A stretch of DNA of 5,073 nt, taken from Planctomycetota bacterium. Its GTDB lineage: Bacteria > Planctomycetota > Phycisphaerae > Sedimentisphaerales > Anaerobacaceae. The first letter of the stretch is position 1. Each line of letters opens with the position of its first letter. The translations under genes and the position numbers were made by a program. Positions 4,914 to 5,073 of the stretch are shown in pieces. The DNA lies in contig CP070830.1 of NCBI GenBank assembly GCA_020344865.1, positions 1,377,171 to 1,382,243 of the forward strand. The letters run 5' to 3'. Under the pieces are notes generated by a model. It was not told where the DNA came from, did no database searches, and was given only the letters and a program-made list of their open reading frames with translations.

Positions 4914-5073
4914 TTATTCCATAGGGTACTTAAGTTGAAACTGAGTTCGGATTTTGTCCATAGTCTTCATAATCTGAATTGATTCGTCCAACGGCATAAC
5001 TTCGCTTTCGAGTTTTCCAGCGCGGAGGCACCGCATAACTTCCCGTGCCTGATGGTCCAGTCCGTAACCTTCG
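4914..5073 (-). CDS. C-terminal end of a Gfo/Idh/MocA-type oxidoreductase (partial)
   Basis: Only the last 52 codons and the TAA stop (4914-4916) lie in the window; the 5' part continues beyond the right edge. The visible tail reads EGYGLDHQAREVMRCLRAGK, then LESEVMPLDESIQIMKTMD, and ends KIRTQFQLKYPME. The pattern of a helix with EVMRCLRxGKxES, then MPLDES, then MDxIR and KYPxE is typical of the C-terminal end of Gfo/Idh/MocA family NAD(P)-dependent sugar or polyol dehydrogenases. The NAD-binding domain and catalytic residues are outside the window, so substrate and activity cannot be judged. The gene ends 13 nt before ribF and is probably in the same operon. Identification rests on a short segment. 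Confidence 0.75.
   Translation of the reverse strand, partial: EGYGLDHQAREVMRCLRAGKLESEVMPLDESIQIMKTMDKIRTQFQLKYPME

Overview
The window looks like chromosomal DNA of a planctomycete, probably of the Phycisphaerae/Sedimentisphaerales type. The best clue is the prepilin-like protein with a GFTLVE cleavage motif and a C-terminal H-X9-D motif, a family greatly expanded in Planctomycetota and related phyla. It is followed by a one-pass membrane protein of a kind I associate with the same lineage. The taxonomic call is inference from protein style; no rRNA is present.

Layout. Bases 37-110 (minus) hold a complete tRNA-Ile(GAT). Next to it, also on the minus strand, lies an unannotated transcription unit of about 163 nt. 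It has a near-consensus sigma70 promoter (372-400) backed by phased A-tracts, a transcript whose ends and middle can pair into one long interrupted hairpin, and a strong intrinsic terminator (207-235). It contains no convincing gene, so I call it a candidate structured ncRNA. Bases 421-742 are non-coding, with phased A/T tracts, two A6/T6-armed inverted repeats and a G-quadruplex motif on the plus strand.

Bases 743-2278 (plus) hold a clear promoter followed by two genes: a type IV prepilin/type II pseudopilin-like protein and a 197-residue membrane-anchored protein of unknown function. They are probably co-transcribed.

Bases 2283-5073 (minus) are a compact housekeeping operon. In transcription order it runs: the C-terminal end of a Gfo/Idh/MocA-type oxidoreductase (cut by the window edge), ribF (FMN and FAD synthesis), a DJ-1/YajL-family protein and nrnA (nanoRNase/pAp phosphatase). 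Gaps are 13, 15 and 64 nt. The plus and minus units converge, with stop codons 4 bp apart at a perfect hairpin that may act as a shared terminator.

The most unusual item is the candidate ncRNA at 203-365. The protein-coding part is mostly ordinary, apart from the uncharacterised membrane protein and the ribF/nrnA gene order.
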